Assembly: GCF_008704715.1 (NCBI RefSeq)
Contig: NZ_CP023689.1
Coordinates: forward strand, 3,286,001 to 3,350,000
Length of the DNA stretch: 64,000 nucleotides
Direction of reading: 5' to 3'
From: Streptomyces chartreusis
GTDB lineage: Bacteria > Actinomycetota > Actinomycetes > Streptomycetales > Streptomycetaceae
In this document: in pieces, positions 40,556 through 51,423 of the stretch
Layout: each line of letters opens with the position of its first letter
How positions within the stretch are numbered: the stretch's first letter is position 1
Made by a program: the position numbers and the translations under genes
The notes under the pieces: generated by a model
Told to the model about the DNA's origin: nothing
Databases searched by the model: none
Seen by the model: the letters and a program-made list of their open reading frames with translations, nothing else

Positions 40556-41632
40556 TTACGCGGCCGCCAGCTTCGCCGCCGAGTCCGCGTCGACGCAGGC
40601 CTGGATCACCGCGTCGAGGTCGCCGTCCAGGACCTGGTCCAGGTTGTACGACTTGAAGCCGACGCGGTGGTCCGAGATGCGATTCTCCGGGAAGTTGTAG
40701 GTACGGATCTTCTCGGAGCGGTCGACGGTGCGGACCTGGCTGCGGCGGGCGTCGGCGGCCTCCTTCTCGGCCTCCTCCTGCGCCGCTGCGAGCAGCCTGG
40801 AGCGCAGGATACGCATCGCCTGCTCCTTGTTCTGGAGCTGGCTCTTCTCGTTCTGGCAGGAGGCGACGACTCCGGTCGGAATGTGCGTGATGCGCACGGC
40901 GGAGTCGGTGGTGTTGACGGACTGGCCACCCGGGCCGGACGACCGGTACACGTCGATGCGGAGGTCGTTCGGGTTGATCTCGACGTCGATCTCCTCGGCC
41001 TCGGGCGTGACGAGCACACCGGCCGCGGAGGTGTGGATACGGCCCTGCGACTCGGTCGCCGGCACCCGCTGCACGCGGTGCACGCCGCCCTCGTACTTCA
41101 GCCGGGCCCAGACACCCTGGCCGGGCTCCGTGGCGCCCTGGCCGCCCTTGGTCTTCACCGCGACCTGGACGTCCTTGTAGCCGCCCAGCTCGGACTCGGT
41201 GGCGTCGATGATCTCGGTCTTCCAGCCGACGCGCTCGGCGTACCGCAGGTACATGCGCAGCAGGTCCCCCGCGAACAGCGCGGACTCGTCACCGCCGGCG
41301 CCCGCCTTGATCTCCAGAATGACGTCCTTGTCGTCACTCGGGTCACGCGGGACGAGCAGGAGTCGCAGCTTCTCGGTCAGTTCCTCGCGCTGCTTGTCCA
41401 GCTCCTTGACCTCGGCCGCGAAGTCCGGGTCGTCGGCGGCGAGTTCCTTCGCCGTGTCGATGTCGTCGCCGGTCTGCTTCCAGGAGCGGTACGTGGCAAC
41501 GATCGGGGTGAGCTCGGCGTAGCGCTTGTTCAGCTTGCGCGCGTTCGCCTGGTCGGCGTGCACCGAAGGGTCGGCGAGCTTCGTCTCCAGGTCGGCGTGC
41601 TCAGCGACCAGTTCCTCGACGGCCTCGAACAT
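40556..41632 (-). CDS. prfA: peptide chain release factor 1
   Basis: Terminates translation at UAA and UAG. 358 aa. The codon-recognition motif PAT is residues 191-193 ([15 protein letters not shown]), and the catalytic GGQ is 235-237 ([10 protein letters not shown]), with Q237 the PrmC target. ATG 41632; the open frame further upstream is not family-like. First of the prfA-prmC-tsaC group. Confidence 0.98.
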   Translation of the reverse strand: MFEAVEELVAEHADLETKLADPSVHADQANARKLNKRYAELTPIVATYRSWKQTGDDIDTAKELAADDPDFAAEVKELDKQREELTEKLRLLLVPRDPSDDKDVILEIKAGAGGDESALFAGDLLRMYLRYAERVGWKTEIIDATESELGGYKDVQVAVKTKGGQGATEPGQGVWARLKYEGGVHRVQRVPATESQGRIHTSAAGVLVTPEAEEIDVEINPNDLRIDVYRSSGPGGQSVNTTDSAVRITHIPTGVVASCQNEKSQLQNKEQAMRILRSRLLAAAQEEAEKEAADARRSQVRTVDRSEKIRTYNFPENRISDHRVGFKSYNLDQVLDGDLDAVIQACVDADSAAKLAAA

Positions 41633-41680
41633 CTTGGGCTCCTGTGTGAAATACGTCTGTGAAGGGCGGGCGACCAAAAA

Positions 41681-41726
41681 CGCCGGTCCCGGCGCGCCTG
41701 AGACAGGGCGCGGCCGTGGACCGGCG
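41681..41726 (-). terminator. hairpin between rpmE and prfA
   Basis: CGCCGGTCC (41681-41689) pairs with GGACCGGCG (41718-41726), with further partial pairing inside. Located just after the rpmE stop (41739 on the minus strand), so it probably ends or attenuates the rpmE transcript before prfA. Confidence 0.65.
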
Positions 41727-41738
41727 AATTGGAGCTCG

Positions 41739-41963
41739 CTACTTCTTGGAGCCGGCAGCAGCCTTGCCGAAGCGGGCCTCGAAGCGGGCCACACGGCCAC
41801 CGGTGTCGAGGATCTTCTGCTTGCCCGTGTAGAACGGGTGGCACTCGGAGCAGACCTCGGCACGGATGGTGCCGCTGGCGATCGTGCTACGGGTGGTGAA
41901 CGACGCGCCACAGGTGCAGCTGACCTGCGTCTCGACGTACTCGGGGTGGATGTCGCGCTTCAA
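41739..41963 (-). CDS. rpmE: 50S ribosomal protein L31 (zinc-binding form)
   Basis: 74 aa. [20 protein letters not shown] with C16, C18, C38 and C41 forms the zinc ribbon of the C+ paralogue, the form expected under zinc-replete conditions; a C- paralogue is probably elsewhere. Start is TTG at 41963 with GGAGACACC directly upstream. Confidence 0.96.
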   Translation of the reverse strand: MKRDIHPEYVETQVSCTCGASFTTRSTIASGTIRAEVCSECHPFYTGKQKILDTGGRVARFEARFGKAAAGSKK

Positions 41964-42108
41964 GGTGTCTCCTAGTTTCGGGAGGGCGCCGGGTCGCCAC
42001 CGCGGGATGCGGAGACGTGAACCGGAGCCGACGTACCAGTCTGCCAGGACTGGGGCCATCCCCCAAAACCGGGGGCCGCTCCGATCTATTCCGCAGCCGG
42101 TTGCGCCT

Positions 42109-43260
42109 CTACTCCTTCGGCGATGGCGTCGCCGTCACGACACCGTTGGCGTCGCCCTTGGCCGTGCCCTCGGTCGCCGCCTTCGGGATCGGCTTGTCGT
42201 TCTTCAGGGCCGTCCAGACCTGCTTGGCCTTCGCCTCGGCCACGATCACGCGGTTCGGGTCCGCCGGGTCGTACCGGACCGGCAGGGTGACCATGGTCGT
42301 GTTCTTGGAGCTGATGCCCTTGAGGCCATTGGCGAAGGACATGAGCTTGTTGACCGAGCCCAGGTCGGAGTCGGTGGTGACCGTCTTGGTGGCGGTGTTG
42401 GCCAGGTCGTACAGCCGCTTGGGGTTGCCGAAGAGGTTGATGTCCTTCATCTGCTCCAGCAGCGCCTTGACGAAGGCCTGCTGCAGCTGGATGCGGCCGA
42501 GGTCGGAGCCGTCGCCCACGCCGTGGCGGGTGCGGACCAGCCCGAGGGCCTGCTCGCCGTCGAGCTGGTGGGTGCCGGCCTTGAGGTCGAGGTGGCTGTC
42601 GGGGTCCTTGATGTCCTTGGTGGTGGTGACCTCGACGCCGCCGAGTTCGTCGATCAGCTTCTGGAAGCCGGAGAAGTCGACCTCGAGATAGTGGTCCATG
42701 CGGATGCCGGTGACGGACTCGACGGTCTTCACCGTGCAGGCGGCGCCGCCCGTTGAGTACGCCTCGTTGAACATCACGCCGGAGGCGGCGTCGTGCGTGT
42801 TGCCGTCGGTGTCGGTGCACTCGGGGCGGTCGATGAGGGTGTCGCGCGGGATCGAGACCACGCTGGCCTTCTTGTGGCCCTCGTAGACGTGCAGGATCAT
42901 CGCCGTGTCCGAGCGCGCGCTGCCGTCGTCGGCGCCGCCGCCGAGCTTCTTGTTGCTGCCGGAGCGGGTGTCCGAGCCGAGGACGAGGATGTTCTCCGAG
43001 CCGTTGTCGACCTTCTGCGGCCGGTCGGTGCCGAGGGCCTGGTCGATGTCGACGCTCTTGAGGTTGCCGTTGAGCTTGAAGTAGAGGTACCCGGCACCGG
43101 TTCCGCCCAGGACCACGATCCCGGCGGCCGTCCAGGCCATGATCCGCAGGCCCTTCCGCTTCTCGCGGGGCTTGCGGCGACGGCCCTTGGCGCGATTGCG
43201 CGGGCCGTTGGTCCCGTTCTCGCCCGGTATGCCGGGCTCCGGCGTGCTCTCGGCGGTCAC
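42109..43260 (-). CDS. LytR-CpsA-Psr family cell-wall glycopolymer ligase
   Basis: Attaches anionic glycopolymers to peptidoglycan at the outer face of the membrane. 383 aa. Basic cytoplasmic N-terminus, one transmembrane helix (residues about 40-63), then the LCP domain with [28 protein letters not shown], and [21 protein letters not shown] (conserved Arg and Asp residues). The C-terminus ends in a short Pro/Ser tail. GTG 43260 with GAGGAGCAGA upstream. The WecA-type transferase at 35413 could supply the lipid-linked substrate (inference). Confidence 0.93.
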   Translation of the reverse strand: MTAESTPEPGIPGENGTNGPRNRAKGRRRKPREKRKGLRIMAWTAAGIVVLGGTGAGYLYFKLNGNLKSVDIDQALGTDRPQKVDNGSENILVLGSDTRSGSNKKLGGGADDGSARSDTAMILHVYEGHKKASVVSIPRDTLIDRPECTDTDGNTHDAASGVMFNEAYSTGGAACTVKTVESVTGIRMDHYLEVDFSGFQKLIDELGGVEVTTTKDIKDPDSHLDLKAGTHQLDGEQALGLVRTRHGVGDGSDLGRIQLQQAFVKALLEQMKDINLFGNPKRLYDLANTATKTVTTDSDLGSVNKLMSFANGLKGISSKNTTMVTLPVRYDPADPNRVIVAEAKAKQVWTALKNDKPIPKAATEGTAKGDANGVVTATPSPKE

Positions 43261-43386
43261 TCTGCTCCTCGGTTCTCGTCCGGTCGGCTACCCCCTGCTG
43301 TCAGGGTCAGGCATGGCCAAAAGGCCCTTACCGCACCATCGTCACCCCGTCCGGTCAGACGGGGAAACCCGGGAAAGGGTTGCACA

Positions 43387-43429
43387 ACGGACTGTGCCCA
43401 CCGCCTGGGAGGCGATGGGCACAGTCCGT
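43387..43429 (-). terminator. terminator after the FG-GAP protease gene
   Basis: A 14-bp stem (43387-43400 with 43416-43429), continued after one mismatch by a 5-bp stem and a GGG loop. It begins 38 bases after the protease stop codon. Very strong for this genome. Confidence 0.8.
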
Positions 43430-43467
43430 AGTCGGCGACACCGGGGGTGCCGGTCTCACCTGGGCTT

Positions 43468-45291
43468 TCAGCCGAAGATGTCGTACTGCTTGAAATCGGT
43501 ACCGACGGACTTCGGTGTGGCAAAGATCTCGCTCGTGGCCTTTCCGGTGCCCGGGTACAGGTAGAGCGTGCCGGAGGAGTTGCGGGCCATGAAGTCGGCC
43601 TTGCCGTCACCGGTGACGTCACCGACGGCGTCGAAGCCGTTGTACGTCGCCCACGTGCGCACCTTGACCCGGGTGGCGAAGGCGCCCGTGCCGGACTTGC
43701 CGGTGCCCTTGAACAGGTAGATGTAGCCGCCGGACGAGCTGCGCGCGATCAGGTCGGTCTTGCCGTCGCCGGTGAAGTCGCCGTGTCCGCGCAGGGAGTT
43801 GTACTGGTTCCAGCCGGAGCCGACCTTCACACGGGTGCCGAAGGTGCCGTTGCCCTTGCCCGGGTAGATCCACAGGTAGCCGGCGGAGTCGACCGAGAGC
43901 AGGTCGGGCAGGTAGTCGCCGGTGACGTCACCCGGGACGACGACGCGGGTGCGGGTCTTCCAGTTGTCGGCGATCTGCTTGGTGGCCCAGGTGCCGCTGG
44001 ACGGCACGAAGTGCGACCAGAACATGTCGCCGTCCGAGCTGCGCCGGAACAGCAGGTCCTGGTAGCCGTCCCGGTCGAGGTCGGTCTGCAGGACCAGGTT
44101 CACGCCGCTCCAGTCGCCCCAGGACTCGCGCGCGGCGAACGTGGTGCCGTTGGAGTCCTTGGAGTAACCCGTCCTGGTGGAGGCGTTGCGCAGCCACAGG
44201 TCGGCCCGGTGGTCACCGCTGATGTTGGTGTCGTCGATGCGCGGGTAGGCGGCACCGACGTAGGAGGTGACCTTGGCGAACACGCTGTACGCGCCCTTGG
44301 CGACGCAGTCCTGCACGCCCCAGGAGACGACACCCGCGATACGGCCGTTCACCACGAGCGGCCCGCCGGAGTCGCCGTTGCAGGCGGAGACCGTGCCGGT
44401 GTCGCTGCCGGTGGCCGGCTTGCCCGCGCAGACCATGTGGCCCTTGACGAAGTCGCCGCCGTAGAAGCCCGCGCACGTGGTGTCGGACTGGATCGGCAGC
44501 GTCGCCGACTTCAGCGACTGCGAGATGTCCTGGCTGGTGGAGCTGGTGCGGCCCCAGCCGTAGACCTTGGCGCTCGTGCCGGCGGCGTACGAGGCGGTGT
44601 CGCCGGACGTCGTCATGCGGATCGGCGTCGCCTTGACCGGGTTGGCCAGCGTGATCACGGCGATGTCGTTGTCGATCGTCGTCGCGCTGTACGACGGGTG
44701 GTTCCACTGCCGGTACGGCAGCGAGACCGTGCCGCCGTGCAGGTCGCTGTTGCCGGCGTCGTCGGTGGTCGGCAGCTGGTTGGTGCCGGTGACGACGGCG
44801 CCGTAGTTGTACCAGTCGTAGCCCTTGACGCAGTGCGCGGCGGTGAGGATCTTCGTCGGCGCGACGACGGCGCCGCCGCAGAAGAAGCCCGTGTCGTCGG
44901 CCTCGTCGGCGGTGCCCTGGTCGTCGTAGTACCAGAGCTGCGCCATCCAGGGCGCCGAGGTGATGCTGGTGGTGGTGCCGCCGATGACCATGGGGCTCAC
45001 GGTGGAGTCACCCGCGGCGTCGGTCGTGCTCGCACCGTACGACGACTTCTTCGACGTCTCCCCCGCGGTGTCGTCACCGGCGACGGCGCCCGCGACGCGC
45101 CGCTCCAGCTCGGCCGGTGAGGCCGAACCGGTCACGGGCTTCACGGTGGGCCTGGGCAGTGCGGTCGCGGCCCCCGCGGACGAGGTCAGCAGCGCGGTGG
45201 CGACCGCCGCGGCGAGGCCGGCCGCGGCCACGGGCAGCCCGAAACGTATCCGGCGTCTGTGACGACCACTGCCGGACGGATTGGTGGTCAA
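43468..45291 (-). CDS. secreted S1 serine protease with C-terminal FG-GAP repeats
   Basis: 607 aa. Signal peptide 1-41, propeptide, then a mature N-terminus VIGG (102-105). Catalytic triad H153 (TAAHC), D209 (IDNDIAVITL) and S308 (CNGDSGGP). The residue six before the Ser is S302, where trypsin has Asp, so the S1 pocket looks chymotrypsin-like. From about 350 on there are FG-GAP/VCBS repeats with DxDxDG-type Ca sites (DLDRDGYQD, DFTGDGKTD, DVTGDGKAD), likely a propeller for binding. ATG 45291. Stands between rho and the LCP gene. Confidence 0.92.
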   Translation of the reverse strand: MTTNPSGSGRHRRRIRFGLPVAAAGLAAAVATALLTSSAGAATALPRPTVKPVTGSASPAELERRVAGAVAGDDTAGETSKKSSYGASTTDAAGDSTVSPMVIGGTTTSITSAPWMAQLWYYDDQGTADEADDTGFFCGGAVVAPTKILTAAHCVKGYDWYNYGAVVTGTNQLPTTDDAGNSDLHGGTVSLPYRQWNHPSYSATTIDNDIAVITLANPVKATPIRMTTSGDTASYAAGTSAKVYGWGRTSSTSQDISQSLKSATLPIQSDTTCAGFYGGDFVKGHMVCAGKPATGSDTGTVSACNGDSGGPLVVNGRIAGVVSWGVQDCVAKGAYSVFAKVTSYVGAAYPRIDDTNISGDHRADLWLRNASTRTGYSKDSNGTTFAARESWGDWSGVNLVLQTDLDRDGYQDLLFRRSSDGDMFWSHFVPSSGTWATKQIADNWKTRTRVVVPGDVTGDYLPDLLSVDSAGYLWIYPGKGNGTFGTRVKVGSGWNQYNSLRGHGDFTGDGKTDLIARSSSGGYIYLFKGTGKSGTGAFATRVKVRTWATYNGFDAVGDVTGDGKADFMARNSSGTLYLYPGTGKATSEIFATPKSVGTDFKQYDIFG

Positions 45292-45355
45292 GAAAGTCCC
45301 CCCAGAGACACAAGAGTAGGAAGGGGCGCACAGATACGCCCGCTCCTTTCAGCGC

Positions 45356-45400
45356 CAAAAGGCCGCTCCCCGTCACTGTTTGACGGGGAGCGGCCTTTTG
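45356..45400 (-). terminator. rho terminator hairpin
   Basis: Perfect 20-bp stem (45356-45375 with 45381-45400) around a 5-base CTGTT loop. On the minus strand it ends in TTTTG, a short U-run. Lies 14 bases after the rho stop codon at 45415. Confidence 0.92.
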
Positions 45401-45414
45401 CGGATCGGATCCGG

Positions 45415-47430
45415 TCAGTCGCCGTTGCCGGGGGTCGGCGTCGTCTTCTGGATCTGCATCAGGAACTCGATGTTCGACTTGGTCTGCTTCATCTTGTCGA
45501 GGAGCAGCTCGATGGCCTGCTGCTGGTCGAGCGCGTGCAGCACCCGGCGGAGCTTCCAGGTGACCGCCAGCTCCTCGTTGCCGAGCAGGATCTCTTCCTT
45601 GCGGGTACCGGACGCGTCCACGTCCACCGCCGGGAAGATGCGCTTGTCGGCGAGCTTCCGGTCGAGCTTGAGCTCCATGTTGCCGGTGCCCTTGAACTCC
45701 TCGAAGATCACCTCGTCCATGCGGGACCCGGTGTCCACCAGCGCGGTGGCGAGGATGGTCAGCGAGCCGCCGTCCTCGATGTTGCGGGCCGCACCGAAGA
45801 AGCGCTTCGGCGGGTACAGGGCGGTCGAGTCGACACCACCGGACAGGATGCGGCCGGAGGCCGGGGCGGCGAGGTTGTACGCACGGCCCAGACGGGTGAT
45901 CGAGTCGAGCAGCACGACGACGTCGTGACCCAGCTCCACCAGACGCTTCGCACGCTCGATGGCGAGTTCGGCGACCGTGGTGTGGTCCTCGGCCGGACGG
46001 TCGAAGGTCGAGGAGATGACCTCGCCCTTCACCGACCGCTGCATGTCGGTGACCTCTTCCGGACGCTCGTCGACGAGGACGACCATCAGGTGGCACTCGG
46101 GGTTGTTGTGCGTGATCGCGTTGGCGATCGCCTGCATGATCATGGTCTTGCCGGTCTTCGGCGGGGCCACGATCAGACCGCGCTGGCCCTTACCGATCGG
46201 CGACACCAGGTCGATGATGCGCGTGGTGAGGACGCCCGGGTCCGTCTCCAGGCGGAGGCGGTCCTGCGGGTAGAGCGGGGTGAGCTTGTTGAACTCCGGG
46301 CGGCCGCGGCCGTGTTCGGGCGCCATGCCGTTGACGGAGTCGAGGCGGACCAGCGCGTTGAACTTCTCGCGCCGCTCGCCTTCCTTGGGCTGACGGACCG
46401 CGCCGGTGATGTGGTCGCCCTTGCGCAGGCCGTTCTTGCGGACCTGGGCGAGGGAGACGTACACGTCGTTGGGGCCCGGCAGGTAGCCCGACGTACGGAT
46501 GAAGGCGTAGTTGTCGAGGATGTCCAGGATGCCCGCGACCGGGATCAGGACGTCGTCCTCGGTGATCTGCGGCTCCTGCACGTCGTCACGGCCACGACGG
46601 CCACGACGGTCCCGGTAGCGGCCGCGACGGCCACGCCGGCCGCCCTCGAAGTCGTCGTCGTCCTGCGGGCCGTTGTCGCGCTGGCGGTCCTGACGGCCAC
46701 CGCCCTGCTGCTGGCCCTGCTGACGGTCCTGACGGCCGCCGCCCTGCTGATCGTCGCCCTTGCGACGGTCACCGCGGTCACCGCGGTCGCCGCGGTCACG
46801 GTCGCGGCCGCGCTCACGGCGGTCACGACGACGGCCCTCGCCGCCGTCGGCGTCGCTCTTGGCGTCGCCCTGCGACTGCGCGGGCGTCTCGGCCTTCGGC
46901 TCGTTCTTGGCCTCGGCGGCGACGGTCTCCGGCGCGGCGGACGGGCTGCCCGCGTCCGCGGTGGCGCGACGACGACGGCGCTCGGCCGGGGCGTCCTCGT
47001 TCCCGTCGCGGGAGGGACCACCGGCCGGCTGGCCGGGAATCTCGATCTGCTGCTGGGCCACGGCCTTCTCGGCGGGGGCCTCAGCCGCCTTCTCCGCCTT
47101 CTTCTCGGCGTCCTCGCCGGTACGGGCCTTGGAGGTGGCGCGGCGCTTGGGCTTGGTCTCGGTGGCGGCCTCCACCTTCGGAGCCGCGGCACCTCCCCCG
47201 GCCTGCGCCTCCTTGATGACCTCGATCAGCTGGCTCTTACGCATGCGCGCCGTGCCCCTGATGCCGAGGCCGGATGCGACCTGCTGAAGCTCGGCCAGCA
47301 CCATGCCCTCGAGGCCGGTACCGCGGCGCCGCCGGGAGCCGGCACCGCCGGCAGGCGCGGAGGCGTCCGTGGCGGGCGCGGCAGCGGTCTCCTCGACACG
47401 TGCGCCCATCAGATCGGTGGTGTCGCTCAC
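45415..47430 (-). CDS. rho: transcription termination factor Rho
   Basis: Hexameric RNA helicase. 671 aa, much longer than the 419 aa of E. coli Rho because of an actinobacterial N-terminal insertion (residues about 70-300) rich in Arg, Gly, Gln and Asp ([14 protein letters not shown]). The Rho N domain is [20 protein letters not shown]; the ATPase has Walker [10 protein letters not shown], then [14 protein letters not shown] and [15 protein letters not shown] 47430 with GGAAGG upstream. Confidence 0.97.
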   Translation of the reverse strand: MSDTTDLMGARVEETAAAPATDASAPAGGAGSRRRRGTGLEGMVLAELQQVASGLGIRGTARMRKSQLIEVIKEAQAGGGAAAPKVEAATETKPKRRATSKARTGEDAEKKAEKAAEAPAEKAVAQQQIEIPGQPAGGPSRDGNEDAPAERRRRRATADAGSPSAAPETVAAEAKNEPKAETPAQSQGDAKSDADGGEGRRRDRRERGRDRDRGDRGDRGDRRKGDDQQGGGRQDRQQGQQQGGGRQDRQRDNGPQDDDDFEGGRRGRRGRYRDRRGRRGRDDVQEPQITEDDVLIPVAGILDILDNYAFIRTSGYLPGPNDVYVSLAQVRKNGLRKGDHITGAVRQPKEGERREKFNALVRLDSVNGMAPEHGRGRPEFNKLTPLYPQDRLRLETDPGVLTTRIIDLVSPIGKGQRGLIVAPPKTGKTMIMQAIANAITHNNPECHLMVVLVDERPEEVTDMQRSVKGEVISSTFDRPAEDHTTVAELAIERAKRLVELGHDVVVLLDSITRLGRAYNLAAPASGRILSGGVDSTALYPPKRFFGAARNIEDGGSLTILATALVDTGSRMDEVIFEEFKGTGNMELKLDRKLADKRIFPAVDVDASGTRKEEILLGNEELAVTWKLRRVLHALDQQQAIELLLDKMKQTKSNIEFLMQIQKTTPTPGNGD

Positions 47431-47838
47431 GAAGGGTCCTTCCCTGGAGCGGACGTCGGCCTGTCTGGCTCGGCGACCGGTTGTGCTGTCCGGCTTAGGT
47501 CCTTGGTGTGTGGACCGCGCCGGGGCGGTGGTCCGCCCAAAACGGCGGAGAAATTTCTGGTGATGGCGGTTCCCAAAGCCGTGGCACTGAGTGTCGGTGT
47601 CACGCGGCTCGGTCGCGCCGGTTCCGGAGCGTGCCCGTCGAGTCGCTCAGTGCTCGTGTACGAGGTACTGCCCGCGTACGTCGTACGGAACACAGTGCGG
47701 CTTGGGAGGCTCCCGGAAGAATGTCTGTCCCGGACGGGGACACGAAGCACCTCGCCATGGTGGGGTCGGGTGCAGACTTGAGGTTAACACTACCGGATCC
47801 AACAAACATTCCCCCTCTCGAAATCCGGCAACCGTGTG
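47431..47838 (-). promoter_or_regulatory. long leader of rho
   Basis: 408 bases between the thrB stop and the rho start, with no convincing gene. It must hold the end of the thr operon and the rho promoter or leader. There is an AT-richer patch near 47780-47820. In other bacteria rho is autoregulated in its leader; a similar role here is only a possibility. Confidence 0.4.
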
Positions 47839-48756
47839 TCAGGTCGCAAGCGGCAGCACGCTCGCTCCCTGGGCGTCGAGGTCGAGCCGGTTCGCGGCCC
47901 ACCCCTCGCCTGCCAGATGGGCGACCTTGTCGGCGCTGTCCTCGTCGGCCAGTGCCAGCACAGTTGGTCCCGCGCCCGAGATGACCGCCGGCACTCCGTC
48001 GGCCCGCAGCCGCTCCACCAGCGCGGCGCTCTCCGGCATCGCGGGAGCGCGGTACTCCTGGTGCAGACGGTCCTCTGTGGCGGGCAGCAGCAGCTCGGGG
48101 CGCCGGGTGAGGGCCTCGACGAGCAGGGCGGCACGGCCCGCGTTGGTGGCTGCGTCGACGTGCGGGACGGTGCGCGGCAGCAGTCCGCGCGCGGTCTCCG
48201 TCAGGACCGGCTTACCGGGTACGAAAACCACCGGAACGATGGAATCGGCGGGTTCCATCCTGATGGCCCGGGCGGCGCCGGCCTCCATCCAGGACAGGGT
48301 GAATCCGCCCAGCAGACAGGCGGCGACGTTGTCGGGGTGACCCTCGATCTCGGTGGCGAGTTCGAGCAGGGCCGCGTCGTCGAGCCGGGCCTCGCCGCCT
48401 ATGGTCACGGCACGCGCGGCGACGATGCCGGCGCAGATGGCGGCGGAGGAGGAGCCGAGGCCGCGGCCGTGCGGGATGCGGTTGGCGCAGACGATCTCCA
48501 GGCCGCGCGGCTGGCCGCCCAGCAGATCGAAGGCGGTGCGCAGGGAACGTACGAGCAGGTGGTTCTCGTCGCGCGGCAGCGTCTCGCTGCCCTCACCCGC
48601 GATGTCGATGTGCAGCCCGGAGTCGGCCACCCGGACGACCACGTCGTCGTAGAGCCCCAGCGACAGGCCGAGGGCGTCGAAGCCCGGACCGAGGTTGGCG
48701 CTGGTGGCGGGGACGCGCACCCGGACGGCGGCGGCGCGGAAGGCTGGACCGGCCAT
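47839..48756 (-). CDS. thrB: homoserine kinase
   Basis: Phosphorylates homoserine in threonine biosynthesis; GHMP kinase family. 305 aa. Substrate loop VRVRVPATSANLGPGFDALG, ATP loop IPHGRGLGSSSAAICAG, C-terminal SGAGPTVLAL. ATG 48756, with AAGGAG some 12 bases upstream. Third of hom-thrC-thrB, but 303 bases separate it from thrC. Confidence 0.96.
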   Translation of the reverse strand: MAGPAFRAAAVRVRVPATSANLGPGFDALGLSLGLYDDVVVRVADSGLHIDIAGEGSETLPRDENHLLVRSLRTAFDLLGGQPRGLEIVCANRIPHGRGLGSSSAAICAGIVAARAVTIGGEARLDDAALLELATEIEGHPDNVAACLLGGFTLSWMEAGAARAIRMEPADSIVPVVFVPGKPVLTETARGLLPRTVPHVDAATNAGRAALLVEALTRRPELLLPATEDRLHQEYRAPAMPESAALVERLRADGVPAVISGAGPTVLALADEDSADKVAHLAGEGWAANRLDLDAQGASVLPLAT

Positions 48757-49059
48757 CGCTCGATGACTCTCCTTGAGCTGCGGTGATTGTCGATTGTCGA
48801 AGACATTCGATGACGTACGAGAACCTCTGGGACCGCTTCCGGGCCGCGGAGACGGCGCGGCACCGCACCTATGCGGAGGCATATGCGGCGGGCGGGTTCA
48901 GTACAGCGTATCGAAGGTAGGTTCTGTGGCGACATAGGGCGCACAGGAGGCGCACGATGCGTGTCGTATGCCCCCCGTGCACCCCTTGTAGGGAAGTTCC
49001 CCAGGCAGAGCGCCTCGTGGCCGCCCGCGCGAGCCTGCTGCGACGGAGCGTGGCCCGGC
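48757..49059 (-). promoter_or_regulatory. thrC-thrB spacer
   Basis: 303 bases with no supported gene. Near the thrB start is a short tandem repeat ATTGTCGATTGTCG (48786-48799, + strand). thrB may be read through from thrC or from its own promoter here; I see no strong terminator. Confidence 0.35.
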
Positions 49060-50118
49060 TTACGCCAGCCCGAGCCGCTCGGCCGCCGTCGCCGCGTCGA
49101 CCGGGACGGTGACGGGCTGCGGGGCGCCCGCGACGGCCCAGTCGGGGTCCTTGAGGCCGTTGCCGGTGACGGTGCACACGATGCGCTGGCCCGGGTCGAC
49201 CTTGCCCTGCTCGGCGGCCTTCAGCAGACCGGCGACCGACGCGGCGGACGCGGGCTCGACGAAGACGCCCTCCTGAGCTGCCAACAGCCGGTAGGCGCGC
49301 AGGATTTCACGGTCCGTCACCTCGTCGATGAAGCCGCCCGACTCGTCCCGCGCGTCGATGGCGTACTGCCAGGAGGCCGGGTTGCCGATACGGATCGCGG
49401 TGGCGATGGTCGAGGGGTCCTTGACGACCTCGCCGCGCACGATCGGCGCGGAGCCGGAGGCCTGGAAGCCCCACATGCGCGGGGTCTGCTCGGAGACACC
49501 GTCGGCGGCGTACTCCTTGTACCCCTTCCAGTACGCGGTGATGTTGCCCGCGTTGCCCACCGGGAGGACGTGGATGTCGGGGGCGTCGCCCAGCATGTCC
49601 ACGATCTCGAAGGCGGCCGTCTTCTGCCCCTCGATACGCACCGGGTTGACCGAATTCACCAGCGCCACGGGGTAGTTGTCGCTCAGGTCGCGGGCGAGCG
49701 TGAGGCAGTCGTCGAAGTTGCCGTCGACCTGGAGGATCTTCGCGCCGTGCACGAGGGCCTGGCCCATCTTGCCGAGCGCGATCTTGCCCTGCGGGACGAG
49801 CACGGCCGAGACCATGCCCGCGCGCACGGCGTAGGCGGCGGCCGAGGCGGAGGTGTTGCCGGTGGAGGCGCAGATGACGGCCTTGGCGCCCTCCTCCTTG
49901 GCCCGCGTGATGGCCATGGTCATGCCGCGGTCCTTGAAGGACCCGGTGGGGTTGGCACCCTCCACCTTGAGGTGGACCTCGCAGCCCGTGCGCTCGGAGA
50001 GCACCTGCGCGGGCACGAGGGGCGTGCCGCCCTCGCGGAGCGTCACGACCGGCGTGGTGTCGGAGACGGGCAGCCGGTCCCGGTACTCCTCGATGATTCC
50101 GCGCCACTGGTGGGTCAT
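49060..50118 (-). CDS. thrC: threonine synthase
   Basis: PLP enzyme converting phosphohomoserine to threonine. 352 aa. PLP lysine K62 in [14 protein letters not shown], phosphate loop near [19 protein letters not shown] 50118, 6 bases after the hom stop, so cotranscribed with hom. Confidence 0.96.
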   Translation of the reverse strand: MTHQWRGIIEEYRDRLPVSDTTPVVTLREGGTPLVPAQVLSERTGCEVHLKVEGANPTGSFKDRGMTMAITRAKEEGAKAVICASTGNTSASAAAYAVRAGMVSAVLVPQGKIALGKMGQALVHGAKILQVDGNFDDCLTLARDLSDNYPVALVNSVNPVRIEGQKTAAFEIVDMLGDAPDIHVLPVGNAGNITAYWKGYKEYAADGVSEQTPRMWGFQASGSAPIVRGEVVKDPSTIATAIRIGNPASWQYAIDARDESGGFIDEVTDREILRAYRLLAAQEGVFVEPASAASVAGLLKAAEQGKVDPGQRIVCTVTGNGLKDPDWAVAGAPQPVTVPVDAATAAERLGLA

Positions 50119-50124
50119 TGCTGG

Positions 50125-51423
50125 TTACTCTCCTTCAACCCGCATGATGCTGGCGACACCCCGCACGGTGTCGAGCTTGCGCAGCGCCTCGACGGTCCCG
50201 ACGAGGGCCGCGTCGGACGCACGGTGGGTGACGACGACGAGGGATGCCTCGCCGCCTCCGTCCTGCCGTCCTTGCTGGCGCACCGTATCGATCGACACTC
50301 CGTGCTCCGCGAACACGGTCGCCACCTGGGCGAGAACACCCGGTTTGTCGGCGACGTCGAGGCTGATGTGGTAGCGCGTGGTGACGTCGCCCATGGGCGA
50401 CACGGTCAGGGCGGCGTACGCCGACTCGCCGGGCCCCGTTGCCCCGCTGAGTCGGTTGCGGCAGACGGCGACGAGGTCGCCGAGCACGGCGGACGCGGTG
50501 GGAGCACCGCCCGCGCCGGGGCCGTAGAACATGAGCTGCCCGGAGGCGTCGGACTCCACGAACACGGCGTTGTAGGCGCCGCGCACGGAGGCGAGCGGGT
50601 GGGTCAGCGGGATCATCGCGGGATGCACGCGCGCGGTGACGGAGGCGCCGTCACCGGCCCGCTCGCAGATGGCGAGCAGCTTGATGGTGCAGCCCATCTC
50701 CTTGGCGGAGGCGAAGTCGGCCGCGGTCACCTCGGTCATGCCCTCGCGGTAGACGTCGTCGAGACGCACGCGCGTGTGGAAGGCGATGCCGGCGAGGATC
50801 GCGGCCTTGGCGGCGGCGTCGAAGCCCTCGACGTCGGCGGTGGGGTCGGCCTCCGCGTACCCGAGCGCGGTGGCCTCGTCGAGGGCCTCCTGATAGCCGG
50901 CGCCGGTCGAGTCCATCTTGTCGAGGATGAAGTTCGTGGTGCCATTGACGATCCCGAGCACCCGGTTGACCTTGTCGCCTGCGAGGGACTCGCGCAGCGG
51001 GCGGATCAGCGGGATGGCGCCGGCGACGGCGGCCTCGTAGTAGAGGTCCTTGTCGTTCGCCTCCGCGGCGGCGTGCAGGGCGGCGCCGTCCTGGGCGAGG
51101 AGGGCCTTGTTGGCGGAGACGACGGAGGCGCCGTGCTCGAAGGCGGTGGTGATGAGGGTGCGGGCCGGCTCGATGCCGCCGATGACCTCGACCACGACGT
51201 CGATGTCGCCGCGTTTGACGAGGGCGGTGGCGTCGGTGGTGATCAGCGCGGGGTCGATGCCCTCACGGACCCTGGAGGGCCGCCGTACCGCCACGCCCGC
51301 GAGTTCGACGGGGGCGCCGATCCGGGCGGCGAGGTCGTCGGCGTGCGTCGTCATGATGCGCGCCACCTCTGAGCCGACAACCCCACAGCCCAGCAGCGCC
51401 ACCTTCAGCGGACGCGTACGCAT
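50125..51423 (-). CDS. hom: homoserine dehydrogenase
   Basis: NAD(P)H-dependent reduction of aspartate semialdehyde to homoserine. About 432 aa. N-terminal Rossmann VALLGCGVVGSEVA; catalytic domain with SANKALLAQDGAALH and GIVNGTTNFILDKM; C-terminal ACT domain from about residue 350 (YHISLDVADKPGVLAQVA), which suggests feedback by threonine. Start is one of two adjacent ATGs (51426 or 51423) with GAGG upstream; 51423 has the better spacing. Confidence 0.95.
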   Translation of the reverse strand: MRTRPLKVALLGCGVVGSEVARIMTTHADDLAARIGAPVELAGVAVRRPSRVREGIDPALITTDATALVKRGDIDVVVEVIGGIEPARTLITTAFEHGASVVSANKALLAQDGAALHAAAEANDKDLYYEAAVAGAIPLIRPLRESLAGDKVNRVLGIVNGTTNFILDKMDSTGAGYQEALDEATALGYAEADPTADVEGFDAAAKAAILAGIAFHTRVRLDDVYREGMTEVTAADFASAKEMGCTIKLLAICERAGDGASVTARVHPAMIPLTHPLASVRGAYNAVFVESDASGQLMFYGPGAGGAPTASAVLGDLVAVCRNRLSGATGPGESAYAALTVSPMGDVTTRYHISLDVADKPGVLAQVATVFAEHGVSIDTVRQQGRQDGGGEASLVVVTHRASDAALVGTVEALRKLDTVRGVASIMRVEGE

